A DNA stretch of 64,000 nt from Ulva prolifera (taxonomy: Eukaryota; Chlorophyta; Ulvophyceae; Ulvales; Ulvaceae), in the NCBI GenBank assembly GCA_023078555.1, contig CM041203.1, positions 1,383,481 through 1,447,480 on the forward strand, written 5' to 3'. This document shows, one piece after another, positions 49,390-59,723 of this stretch. The notes under the pieces are model-generated. The model saw only the letters and a program-made list of their open reading frames with translations, made no database searches and had not been told where the DNA came from. Each line of letters opens with the position of its first letter. Within the stretch, counting starts at the first letter, position 1. The translations under genes and the position numbers were made by a program.

Positions 49390-50561
49390 CATGCACCGGC
49401 GCGTTTCAGCACGAGGAATTGTTCAATTCATCATGAGTCCTTATTGCCGTTGGCTGTATAAGCTCTGAGGAGTTAGGGGATATGTAGATATTGCCGTGAG
49501 GGGTGAGGAACAGCGCCTGGCGTGAAGCATGAATGGTGCAGCACGCAGGGGTGATCGTCGGTGCCCAGCTTGTTCATGCTGTAACCATACGTAAACCCTG
49601 CTGACAGGCTGCCCTACGACGGCTCATGCCCACCTCACCAGCATCCCCACACAGCGCGTGGCGACCAGGTGCGCTGCTCTATTTTGCGTGCCAGTGGTTG
49701 CGCGCGTGCGGGGTGCCCCTACCTCGGTCCTGCGGTGCTTCCTGCCTCTCTGGCTTGATCCTTGTAACACAGCGCGAGGCAGACTGTGGACGCCTGGTGC
49801 CGCCCCTGGACACCGGCGGATCAGACAGAACACACAGCAGCTCCGCCGATGTCCACCGACCGCACCTCCCCCAGCTGCGCCGACCACTGCATCGATTTAC
49901 GCTCCTGACCCTGATGTACAATGCCTGTTTCACTCTTGACCCCCTCTCAACTCAACGCACCTGCAGAGGCTAAGCTCCGCCAGGGTACAGGACTCACATC
50001 GTACATACATCCATGCCTCTACCCTCCGCCGTAACGCAACGCATCTGCCGCAAACAAAGCCGCCTGCCAGGCAGTCGGCACCCGCTCTCAGCTGCCAGCG
50101 CACAGCCTCCCTCACGACCCGCATTCACGGCCCGCTGCTGCGGGTGCCCCTCTAGACACTACACCCCACTGCCGACATACACGCCTCCAATCCGGCCTCA
50201 ACTCAGCCTTTGCCGCAACGGCAAATGCACTAGGTGCCTGGGCAGTGCACACGCATGTATGGCATGCACGCCACAGGCACGCGGCTCCGCCCCGCCGCGC
50301 AACACCCCCATACGAATTGCCGTCGGCCCTTGCATGCATGTGTGGCCTCGAGCGGCGCTCAGACAGGCCGCCTCAGAGGCGATCTGGCACGTATGTAGCC
50401 GCCCGGCCACGCATGATGTCATCCTTCTGGCGTTTGGCATTCTCTGCTTTGATCGTGTCTGGCCGGAAGCCCTTCTGCAACCCTCCAGACAGGCAAGGGG
50501 CTCGTTCCGCATGAGCCACCGCCCCAAGCGGCAGCAGGTGCACGTGTGCGGCGCCGTTCCC
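49390..50561. other. Convergent 3' region, no gene seen
   Basis: Between the stop of copy D (plus) and the stop of the Ala/Pro-rich gene (minus). Open frames here are Arg/Pro-rich on both strands and look like shadows of GC-rich sequence. No motif found. Confidence 0.4.
49580..49584 (+). terminator. Candidate polyadenylation signal TGTAA for copy D
   Basis: TGTAA about 190 bases after the copy D stop codon. Confidence 0.4.
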
Positions 50562-51563
50562 TTATTGCGACCCGCCCGTGTGTTCTCTAGACTCCTCCTC
50601 TTCCGCCGCCGCCCCTTCCCGATCGCCGCTCACAAAGAGGGGCGCCACCGACAGCGGCGTGCCCGCGGCCGCGCCTGCTGGAGGCATGGGGGGGCGGCCG
50701 TGCGTCGGCGCTGCCGGCCACGCGGGCGGTGCGGCAGACACAAAACCCTGAAGCAGCCCCGGCGGCAGCGCGCCCTGCAGCGCCAGGCCGTGCGGGAGCC
50801 CCTGTGGAAGCCCCTGTGGAGCACCCGGCTGCATGCTGTGCGGCTGCATGCTGTGAACCTGCGGCATCAGCTGCGGCGGCAGCGCGTGTGGCAAACCCGG
50901 GCCCAGCGCGGCCCCCCCCATCATGCCTGCTGGAAACCCTGGCTGCGCCTCCGCCAGCCCCACACCCGGCGGCCTTGCCACGGGAAACGCAAACGGCGGC
51001 TGCGCATGAGCTGGCGACCCCGCCGGCACATGCATGTGCGCGTGCAGCGGCTGGCTTCCGGCGGCGCCGGCCTGTGCACCCCCCTGCACTCCAGGTAAAG
51101 CCCCGCTGCTGAACCTCCACGCGGCGGCAAGATCGTGGCCACCGGGGCCCAGCGCGAAGCCCTGCGATAACGCCAGTGGCGCGATCGGGGCAATCGGCAG
51201 GGTTCCGGCGGGGCCGTGCGCCGCCGGTGCCGCGGGCGCCGAAGCCGGTGCGGCGGGCACCACGGGGGCCATCGCGGCGGGTGAGGGCGTTCCAGGTGCA
51301 GTTGCAAGGGCCACCGCAGGCGCGGACGCGCTCCCGGCGGGCGCCAGCACCGCTGCGCTGAAGGCTCCAGGCACCGGCGGCACCGGCTGGACGTCTGCTG
51401 CATCCGCGAAGTCCGCCGCGGCGGGGGGGAGGCTGTGCGTCGGGTCACTGACGGCCGGGAGGCGCGCTGCCGCGGCGTCGCCGGACGCGAGCGCATGAGC
51501 AAACTCAAGCAGCGCCTTCACCACCTGCACCTTGCAGCAGCACCTGACGCTGCACGCGTGCAT
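50562..51563 (-). CDS. Ala/Pro/Gly-rich protein of unknown function
   Basis: A single open frame of 333 codons from an ATG. After a short helical start (VVKALLEFAHALASGD) it is low complexity: Ala/Pro runs, then Met/Gln/Pro/Leu repeats (HSMQPHSMQPGAPQ, GLPQGLPHGLALQG) and an acidic tail. An acceptor-like CTGCAAGGTGCAG before VVKALLEF suggests that an upstream exon may exist and the ATG may not be the true start. A decayed copy at 36600-37060 indicates a real duplicated unit. No domain is recognised; a disordered RNA-binding or transcription-related protein is conceivable. The overlapping plus-strand frames have equally biased composition, so coding status rests mainly on length and the paralogous fragment. 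Confidence 0.5.
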   Translation of the reverse strand: MHACSVRCCCKVQVVKALLEFAHALASGDAAAARLPAVSDPTHSLPPAAADFADAADVQPVPPVPGAFSAAVLAPAGSASAPAVALATAPGTPSPAAMAPVVPAAPASAPAAPAAHGPAGTLPIAPIAPLALSQGFALGPGGHDLAAAWRFSSGALPGVQGGAQAGAAGSQPLHAHMHVPAGSPAHAQPPFAFPVARPPGVGLAEAQPGFPAGMMGGAALGPGLPHALPPQLMPQVHSMQPHSMQPGAPQGLPQGLPHGLALQGALPPGLLQGFVSAAPPAWPAAPTHGRPPMPPAGAAAGTPLSVAPLFVSGDREGAAAEEEESREHTGGSQ

Positions 51564-51742
51564 TGCGGTGCGCGCGGCCTGGAGCTTCCCGCCGCGGTGG
51601 CCTGCCGTGCGGCATCGTTGAAGAGGCTACATGCTGGTAGGGTGGGCGGGCATTGCGTAGTGCGCTATCACATTTGTCTCGAAAACACAGGCATGCGATT
51701 CTGGTGATTGTGTTTTATAACAACAATCACAATAAAACACGT

Positions 51743-52826
51743 TCAAGGTTGAGCCAGGCGGCGATTGAACTCTCCAGTATCATGGGATCGGGGCCGCACG
51801 GTGGTGCAGCATGAGGCCGCGGTGCGCTCATCTCCGGCGTCGAGGGACTGGTTGACCCCGGGGACCACCAGTAGCCGCGGCGCCGGCGTGTGCGTGATGC
51901 TGTCCCGCAGGAACGCCTGCACGGCAGCCGCCGCGCACCGGGAGTCCTCCGCCCCATGCACGGCGAGCAGCGGCACCGTCAGCTTCACGAGCTGCGGCTG
52001 GCTCGTCGGGTGGCCCGCACCCTTGCCAGCGGGGGGCGTGGGCTCATTCAGGGGGTACGAGAGGACAGCCACGCCGGCGACGGGGGCCTTGGTGCGGCCG
52101 GCGATGGTGGCGGCGACGCGGGCGCCGTTGCCGAGGCCGACGAGCAGCCACGCCTCGACGCCGGTGGCGTAGGGGCACGTCACGGCGGTGTCGAGGGCCT
52201 TGTCGAACATACGCAGGCGACGCAGCTCCTTGAGGTTGCAGTAGTTGCGGACGACGAGGAAGTTGTGCTTGGCCATGCACTGCAGGCGTGTGGGCGTGAG
52301 GGGGGGCGGGGGGGGGGCTTGTGCGGACCTCGGTGCGCCCAAACTGCGCAGCTGTTGGCTGCGCGAGAGGTGCTTGCCCGCCGGGGCAAAGGATACCTGT
52401 GTTTTGTCTTGCGCGCTGCTCGCATGGGCGGATGAGGGGGACAGTGATGCAGGATTGGGCGCTCTGTGGTTCTTTGTGTGGGCAGGAATGTCAGCGGAAG
52501 CGTGCGAAGGCGTGTTCGTTTTCGGAGGAAGATCGGATTCTGCGCGCAAGCGAGCGTGGTCGCACCTTCGCGATGGAGCGCATAAGGCGGTTCTGCCATG
52601 TCGAGGCATCATTGTCGTGTGCTATGACCACTCCGATCTTTTGTAGTGGCGGGGATGTGCCGTCTTCGTTGCAGGGCGGAAGAGACAGCATTGCAGTTGC
52701 GCTTCCTGCCACGCCGGGGGCACTGATCTCGACGGTGAGGCACCGAGTGTCCCCATCGAATGAGTATCCATTGACGGGGACATGCGCAGAACAGCCGTCG
52801 TCAACGTGCCAGAAGAATCGAACCAT
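51743..52826 (-). CDS. TEX30/KANL3-like alpha/beta hydrolase, probably catalytically inactive
   Basis: Two exons, 52826-52566 and 52279-51743, join in phase 0 to 265 residues. The fold order resembles the TEX30/KANL3 group: strand and oxyanion region (KIGVVIAHDND), a second strand NFLVVRNYCNLKELRR, nucleophile elbow LLVGLGNGARVAATIAG, then VAVLSYPLNEP, LTVPLLAVHGAEDSRC and a final RLLVVPGVNQSL. At the elbow the usual G-x-S-x-G has Asn in place of Ser, and the expected His before SL is replaced by Asn-Gln. The HG oxyanion motif is HD. Together these argue for a pseudoenzyme or a scaffold role. The C-terminal tail is basic and unconserved. A G-rich tract in the intron is poly-C in the sense strand. 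Confidence 0.65.
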
Positions 52827-53458
52827 AGTCCGGGCAATCTCGGGAGCACCAAGCCCGCCCGGCGTGCACTCAATTGCGCAGCAACATATGCGTCACAGAC
52901 GTCTACATGATAGCATTAAACGGCACCAGACTACTAGAATGCGCTAGTTGGATAGCGCGCGCTATTACTACCTCGGTCAGAGATGTGACTTGCCAGCAGG
53001 TCGAAGGTCGAGTCGGAAATCGAAAGAAGATTACAGGGGACTGGTGCACTATTCCATGCAGCCCCCCAACAAGCATCAAGCATGTTGGCCAACACCCTAG
53101 GAGCTGCAAGGGCGCTGATGGGCTGCGCGGCAGCAAAGCGGTCTCCTCTGGTGCCATTGGCAAGTGCTGATTGTGTACAATCACATCTGTGGCATGCGGA
53201 TCTCATGTCCACTGCCATCACTACCTGCAGCGTCACGGCGCTGTCCGCAGCGTCTCCTCTGAACGCCTCTTGCATCATGGCATTGGATTGTTCAAGCCAC
53301 ACCCAGGTCGCCGTCTGCACGTCTCCGAATCGGGCTTCCCCAGGGATCCTGAATGAGTGGCCACTCGTTGACACGCGAGGAGTGACCTGAACAATTCTGG
53401 AACGTCCATTTGCTCGCGTATTGTTCCTTTGATCATTCTGTGTATTGTCGCTGAATCC
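52827..53458. other. Divergent promoter region
   Basis: The TEX30-like (minus) and DUF1499 (plus) genes are transcribed away from this 632-base interval. Open frames on both strands cross it but lack motifs. No TATA box stands out. Confidence 0.45.
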
Positions 53459-54780
53459 ATGGCAGCCAATTCTGCGAGTCGAAGCGCGCATAGCGTCCGT
53501 GCCTGCTGGAACCCGCGGGAGCGGCAATGTAGACGAACCAACGCAGCTCCTGCAGTACAGAGAGACGTTGATGTATGCTCCAGTCGAAGAATATCTCCTA
53601 GTGATGGCGTCAGAGTGGTCAGTGCCGGTATCGCTGCCGCGATGTTGCTTCATCTTCACGCCAGCCCAGCAGAGGCTGGTCCTGTGTCCACTCCGTTCAC
53701 TGAGGCCAAGAGCATTCCATATGGGCTTCAACAGGGGTAGGTCTACCGCAAAGCTTGGCGCAGTCGCTGTGTTTGGTATTCAAATACCGCCCCACGCATG
53801 CTGATTTGTTTGACAGTAGCCATTTCTAAAGCCTGCCCGGCCTGAAAAAAATCTCAGCATACCGCTTAAAACTATATTTATATGAGTGTGCAGGCGCATT
53901 CCAGCCTGCCCTGGCGCAGTCAACCCGAACTGCGTCAGCACATCCTCCACCAACACAATGTATGCTCCGGCCTGGCGTGCCGAGGTGTCCTCGCTAGAGG
54001 CGGCATTGCAAGATCTAGATGCCGCTGTCCTGGGAGGATTCAAGGGATCGTTCAAACTGTCTGAGCAGCAGACGCCCGTTGGATACTATGTCGCCTACTC
54101 AGTACCAGGAAAGTTTCGGGAGAAGCCTGACACCGTGGAGCTCCTAATCAAGCCCGAAGGAGTCCAGAACCGCCAGTGGGAAGGCGACAGAGAAGGTGCA
54201 GCGGTGTTCTACCGTTCACTGGCAGGTATGCATGTGCAACAGCTCAGCTCTCAACAGCTCAGGCAACATTGATGCTGCATGCTGTCAGCACACCAAGGCT
54301 TGTGCAATGCATCGATGAAGGTCATCACCTTCGCCACCAGCACATCTGTTGATTGTCCTTGTTTCACTCCTGGCTGTTGCCAGGGCTCACGCGTCACAGG
54401 CTGGCCACTGCCCTGTGTGCACACTCAAGACATCGATGTACGATCAACACTACTTGGATTTTGGCGAGCCCATGAATGCGAAGCAGCCCGTAGTTGCAGT
54501 TCATATGACGTTTCGTACATCGTTCCACCTTGCCAGACCGGGGTCTGAACCATGGCTGTGCACTAGTACAGCTGGCCCACTCTATCTGGCCTGCGTGCAA
54601 CTCAATGGTCTTCAATACCGATGTAGAGCTGCATGTGGTGCAGGGGACGTGAAGTACATCTGGCCTCTGACGCAGCCCGTGACCGACCTGGACACACAGA
54701 AGAAGCGCATGCAGCAGATCAGGCAGACGCTGGGATGGCCTCTGATTGGCTGCGAGCTCATAGAATGCTACTCTGACTGA
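53459..54780 (+). CDS. DUF1499 protein, thylakoid-lumen targeted
   Basis: Three exons, 53459-53736, 53894-54225 and 54644-54780, join in phases 2 and 1 to 248 residues. The N-terminus is a bipartite targeting peptide: a Ser/Arg/Ala-rich transit region, then SRRISPSDGVRVVSAGIAAA, a hydrophobic stretch and an A-x-A site (SPAEA), as for Tat-type lumenal import. The mature part begins with the DUF1499 hallmark YGLQQGRIPACPGAVNPNCV (the Gly-Arg formed by the splice) and ends with DVKYIWPLTQPVTDLDTQKK followed by RMQQIRQTLGW, matching the conserved C-terminus in plastid homologues. The biochemical role is unknown; relatives are found in cyanobacteria and chloroplasts. The ATG lies in a good context (ATCCATGG). 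The long second intron shows open frames, but the spliced protein is exactly family-like. Confidence 0.85.
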
Positions 54781-55725
54781 CCACAGGCCGGTCTGTTCCT
54801 CTGGGTAGTCAGGTGATGGTTTGTGCTTCATTCGCTAGAAATTCGATGGCAAGTGTAGCGACACGGTAGAGTTAGTAGTCGCATGGAGAATCGCGTCCTT
54901 CTGCGGGACTTCTTTTACTCATTGCCGGACGATCAGGATGAGGCATGTCAAATAACAGCAACACCTACACATGATTGTCTGCTGATCGCATGGCCCAGGA
55001 TGCGTCCAGGTCCACGATCGTGAAGTGGTATCGTTTCTTGATCATAGAGCGAGAATCTCGGCTGTACAGGCTTTGGAATGAGCTAAGAGCTGCTTGATGA
55101 CAAGTGTGTATGCATCATGTATGTGTAACTGTTTATATGTTGCACGGGCGCTTCGTAAACTGCCAAGAACAATGATACAAAGAGCTTCACGAGACCCTGC
55201 CTGGAGACTACATTGAACTCATTTGTCCGACGTGAACTGGCGGGTCTGTCTCAATTTCTGTGCGCTGCTGGCCCGTACATGTCATCACAGTCAAGCTGGT
55301 CCCCGCGGGGAGGATGTTTCACGATCCCATGTTGCCGCGGCAGGCTGATCGCTGCCGGCTCGATGATAATCTGCTGTACAGGAGCTGTTCGCCAGAGTTG
55401 GTTCGGTCAGAGGACGCGACTTCATGCCGGTTTCGAAGTGCAAAGCTAGTGGCCAAGGTGCAGCAACATGGTCACAGGGGCCTGACCTGGTTGCATCGCG
55501 ATGCCTGGCCATATCCGCACATCTACGGCATCTTACCCCTGAACACGGGCAAACAGCGTAAGGCAATCTGCTTGGCCTTGGCAGCAGATGCATCTGCACC
55601 GCCTTGGCACTGCCGATCAGATCGGTGCTCATTTTCGGTATTCTCGGGGCCGATCATGCAGTTTCTCCGGGTGTAATTGTTCCCTAGTGTGAGTAGATTG
55701 CTCGTAGAGCATTGAATAGTTAGTA
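54781..55725. other. Intergenic, no gene seen
   Basis: About 0.95 kb between two plus-strand genes. A TGTAA at 55134-55138 could end the DUF1499 transcript. A plus-strand frame at 55260-55676 has no motif. Confidence 0.4.
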
Positions 55726-58700
55726 ATGTCATCGAGGAATCGGTATCTCCTTGCGCCATGGATGCCCATCGACGTGCGTTTGCCAGCCCTCGCCGGGGTC
55801 CTGGGCATGGGCACGTACCTGTACTTGGAGAGGGTCGGGAGAATCGATGAGGCGAAAGAATGGGCAGACAAAGTTCGCACGGACGCTGAGGCGAACCTGC
55901 AGACCGCCCGGACCAGCATCACATCCGCATGGCAATCTGCTCAGCTAGACAAGTGGCTGCCCAATCGGCGCGGCACAAGCTCCAGCATCGATGCTGATAA
56001 CGAAATTAAGCCTGATTCTCCACTGGAAGGTGCGCAGCGTGACTGCTTGCGGGCCCTCGACGCTGGCACATCTCGGCTGAGCATCATTTGCAGGTGTTCC
56101 CATCACAAGCCTGCAGGTGTGCATGCTGCAGAGACCGCCTCGCAGAGCCCCGATGCGCATCATGAGGCAGCGACTTCATCAGACGAAGCCACCACTGTCA
56201 CGGAACAGGATGTCAGGAGAATCGACAACCTGATGCAAGAGGCGATTCTAGGCCGCACCATCCCCGATCCCAGTGACGAAGACTCCACCGACGCTGCAGC
56301 CAACGTCATGCCTGACAAGATCGTCACAGCAGAGGAGGTGCTCCAGGAGCCCCCGGGTCCACTGCAGGCCCTGCAGGACATCACCGCCCAGATTGACCAG
56401 GCCGTCAAAGCTACAGCCGGAGCCATGCTGCCCAGCCCCTCCCGTCCTGAGGCAAGTCCATCCCGCCTGTACACTGCATGCACCTAGTTCCCTGCAGCTC
56501 AATACTATCGAGCCGTGACACCGCCCAGTCCTGCAACCACCACACTAACGGACTCAACCAGGCGCCCCGCTCGTGGCGCCGTCTGGCCACGAGCTGACAG
56601 CCAGGCCTTTGACGCTGCTCTCATTCCGGACGGCACGGCCTGGCACAGAGCCCTATTCCGCAGCATCACAGTCGCCGGCCGCCGGTCGGAAGTGCCACAC
56701 GCATTGCATGTGGTCGAAGCAAACGACACCTCCAGGCGGGACTGCGGCACAGTCAGGCCACCGCGACCGCACGGACTTCACCCCACGCCGCCTGCTGCAG
56801 GTCACGATCCGGGCAAGCCACGAGGACTTCGAGGCCGGGCTGCCCACGGAGCTGCAGAACCGGGTGCTGCACACTGCGGGCGTGCTCGGCGTCACCGCCG
56901 ACGTCTCCGCCGCCACGCTCCTCGCCAACGCGAAGCGCTTTGGTCTCGGGTCGCACGGCCAAGCCCGCGGGGCCGCCGCGCAGCAGGCAGTGGCGGACAT
57001 CGAGGCCCTCCACAGCACCCTCGACCAGGCACGCCCCTCCCCCCTTTCTCATTCCCCAGCATGGGGCCCCTCTCATCTGGAGCTGTCAATGTTGTCAGCG
57101 ATGCGGACAAGGCTCGCAGATACACATCGACTGACGTAACTAGCTACGTGACTCACTATGGCTCCGTGCTGGGCCTGCCTGCGGGACATGCGCCGCCGAG
57201 CGCGGCTGCCGACTGCGGTGTGGGGCCGAGGCTGTGCGAGCCCGGCGGCAAATGCAGCGGCCCGTAGCTCTGACATGCCGCCGCTGCCAGCACAGAAATA
57301 GCCCCCTGCTTCAGGCAACCCGAGCAGCCAAGTAAGCCAATCACTCAACCCAACACTGCCGTCGGACAGCGCTGGCAGACTCCGGCTGACTGGGTGCATA
57401 TCACCGCGCTGCCGAGCCGTGGGGCTATTGCCGAGGGGTGAGGCGGAATGGCGCGCACGCCGCGCTGCTGCCCCAGGGGCCGTGGCTGTGCGCGGCAGCC
57501 GGCCACAGGCGTGCGTCAGAGCCAGGCATGCGTGTGGCCGAGGGTGTGCACTGCAACGTGCAGCTCCACGTCGGTTACGTAGATCCAGACTTACTCTACG
57601 TTGCTTTACGTACGCATGCATGCCATGCAGATGGCGCAGTACCACACCGCGACGATGACACAGGCGGCGGCCGCGGCGGCGCACTGGGAGAAGCGGGCGC
57701 GGCTGAGCGAGCAGCTCGCGCAGGAGGTGGCTAAGGGCACGCAGGCTGTCCTCGAGCAGCAGTTCACGGACCACGAGGCTGCGATGAAGGAGGCCTCGCG
57801 GTCGCAGGCGCAGCAGCTCGCGGCGCGTTTCGCGGAGGAGCTCACCGCGGAGCGCAAGGAGCGCCACCAGGCGCTGTCAGAGGTGCGCGCGCTGTGCGCT
57901 GTGCGCTGACCGTTTCCAGAAGGCCCCCTGCGGCCTGAGTGGGCAGCCGCCGTGTGCTGGGAGGGGCACGAACCACAATAGCTCAGGCGATTCTATGGCA
58001 GAGCACTAGCACACACTACAACACATTGCGACCACCAACATCGGCGCAAGGATTAAGCAGAGTACACAGCCAGACCACCCGCTGCGACTCCCCTCGGCAC
58101 GTCTACAATCGCCGTGTGCTGGGAGGGGCCAGCCACCCTGTGCTGTGTGCGGTGTGGTGCTGTGGGGCACAGGCCCACGGTCTCCCGGTGGTGCTCGTGC
58201 GGCACAGAGAGGGGCCTGAGGCTGTCTTGTTTTTGTTTTGGAGCTGTGAGATATATCGCTCGTCAATGGCAAGTCCAGGCGGTAAGGAGCCTGCGGCCGC
58301 GCTGAAGCTGCGCTGTCGTGCGGGCCGCTGTCAGGACGAGGCTTGTCTGTGCGGCGAACATCCTGTGCGCAGCAGGCAGTTGGTGTGCGTGGTCGCGCGT
58401 CAGGTGCATGCGTCAGGTGCATGCGTGCGGCGGCTGCGCACTGAGCTTCAGCTGAGCGGCTGCAGATCCCCTTGCGATCACACTCCTGTGGTTGCCTTGA
58501 GCGCTGCTTGCTGTGAGCGTCTCACACATGTCGTGTGTGGGAATGCGCTTGGGGAGCCGCTATGAACGCACAGCGTGCTCACAGTCGCGATGGCGCTGTC
58601 TCGAGCGATCGGCGATAAACTACCCCACTGACGCTGGCATGTGTGCTGTGCAGTTGGGCCTGAGCGTGTCTCGAGCGCGTGAGGGCCTCGGCAAGCGAGC

Positions 58701-59274
58701 GGAGGAGGTCGGCCGGTCCGACGCGGCATATGTGGTCACAGGGGCCGTGTCAGCGGCCAGGAGCGTAATGGCCGCGGGGTGCCGGACGGACGAAGTGGTG
58801 CAGGTGCTGAGCTGCGCTGACAAGGATGACGCGGTTGTGCACGCCGCGCGCGAGAGCTTAGCCGGCACGTCCGCCCCGCGGGTTGCAACGGTGCCGGAGC
58901 TGCAGACGCGCTGGCCCGCGGTGCGGCGGAGTGTTCAGACGAAGGCTGCGTTGCGGCGCGACGCGCATGCCGGGATCCTGTCGACGCTGCTGGCGGGGGC
59001 GGCTGCGCGGCTGAAAGTGAGTGAGTGGGCGTCGCTCAGGGTTGCGGGGGACATGCCGGGGCGGACAGTGGACGCGCAGCTCGCCGCGATTGATGAGTGC
59101 ATGGCGGAGGGGAGGCTGCAGGACGTGGCGGTGCTGCTCGACGAGCTGCAGGCTGTCCTGCACGTGGACCACGTCGCGGATAGCTTCTCTGGGGCGGTTA
59201 AGACGAAAGCCCTGGCGGACCAGGCGCTCGAGTTGTTGCAGGCTCATGCACGCGCCACGGGCATGCATACATGA
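55726..59274 (+). CDS. MIC60: MIC60/mitofilin-like mitochondrial inner-membrane organiser
   Basis: Five exons, 55726-56029, 56117-56451, 56801-57028, 57631-57882 and 58654-59274, give 579 residues with phases 1, 0, 0, 0. A hydrophobic segment at about residues 18-33 (LPALAGVLGMGTYLYLERV) is followed by a helical/coiled-coil body (HWEKRARLSEQLAQEV, EELTAERKERHQALSE) and a C-terminal mitofilin-type domain (AAIDECMAEGRLQDVAVLLD, KTKALADQALELLQAHA). MIC60 shapes cristae junctions in the MICOS complex with its body in the intermembrane space. The N-terminal presequence is short. Introns 2 and 3 both appear to have GC donors (GAG|GCAAGT and CAG|GCACGC); no GT site keeps the frame. Exon 3 is the least family-like part. 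Confidence 0.75.
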
Positions 59275-59723
59275 GGCAACCGGAATGGCCGAAAGCTGCC
59301 GTTTGTAATCGATCCGCTTCAGCTTCGACAGCTGCCTGTCGTCATCACGAACATGTTGCGTGATCATCGACATCCTGTGATGCATTTTCTCGTTCACACG
59401 CCGGAAAATGTAATATCTGGTTGTTCTGACAGCAGAGCGCTGGTCGCATGCAGCCACACATGTGCTGCCGACTTGGATGCGAGGGCTGCGTTCTGTACGC
59501 TTCGCCCACATAGGAATGAGCTAGAAAGATTGTTATCCGAGGCGCTTTAGGTTGGCTCGATGTAGTGTGGACTGTAGACGTGGTTTTGTGCACCCAGGTG
59601 CACGGCATCGAACGGTCGTGCTCCCTGTTCACGTTTCAGTACAGGAGCACGCTTTGCCAGTGAAGCCCCTTCCAGTGGGAGCCACGAAACATTGGAGATA
59701 GTTAGGGGGGGGGGAGGCACGGC
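59275..59723. other. Intergenic between MIC60-like and kinase genes
   Basis: 449 bases. Apart from TGTAA and a G-run (59704-59712) just before the kinase start, nothing is seen. It should contain the kinase promoter. Confidence 0.45.
59304..59308 (+). terminator. Candidate polyadenylation signal TGTAA for MIC60-like gene
   Basis: TGTAA 30 bases after the stop codon. Confidence 0.45.

Noticed and set aside
50013-51098. Plus-strand frame of about 360 codons over the Ala/Pro-rich gene
   Set aside because: Arg/Pro/Cys-rich composition typical of an antisense shadow; the minus strand has the ATG, the helical start and a paralogous fragment.
52931-53000. tRNA-like D-arm (GCGC stem around TAGTTGGATA)
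   Set aside because: No matching anticodon stem or T-arm at the right distance.
52934-53731. Minus-strand open frame of about 265 codons
   Set aside because: It lies antisense to exon 1 of the DUF1499 gene, has no motif and is explained by GC-rich shadowing.
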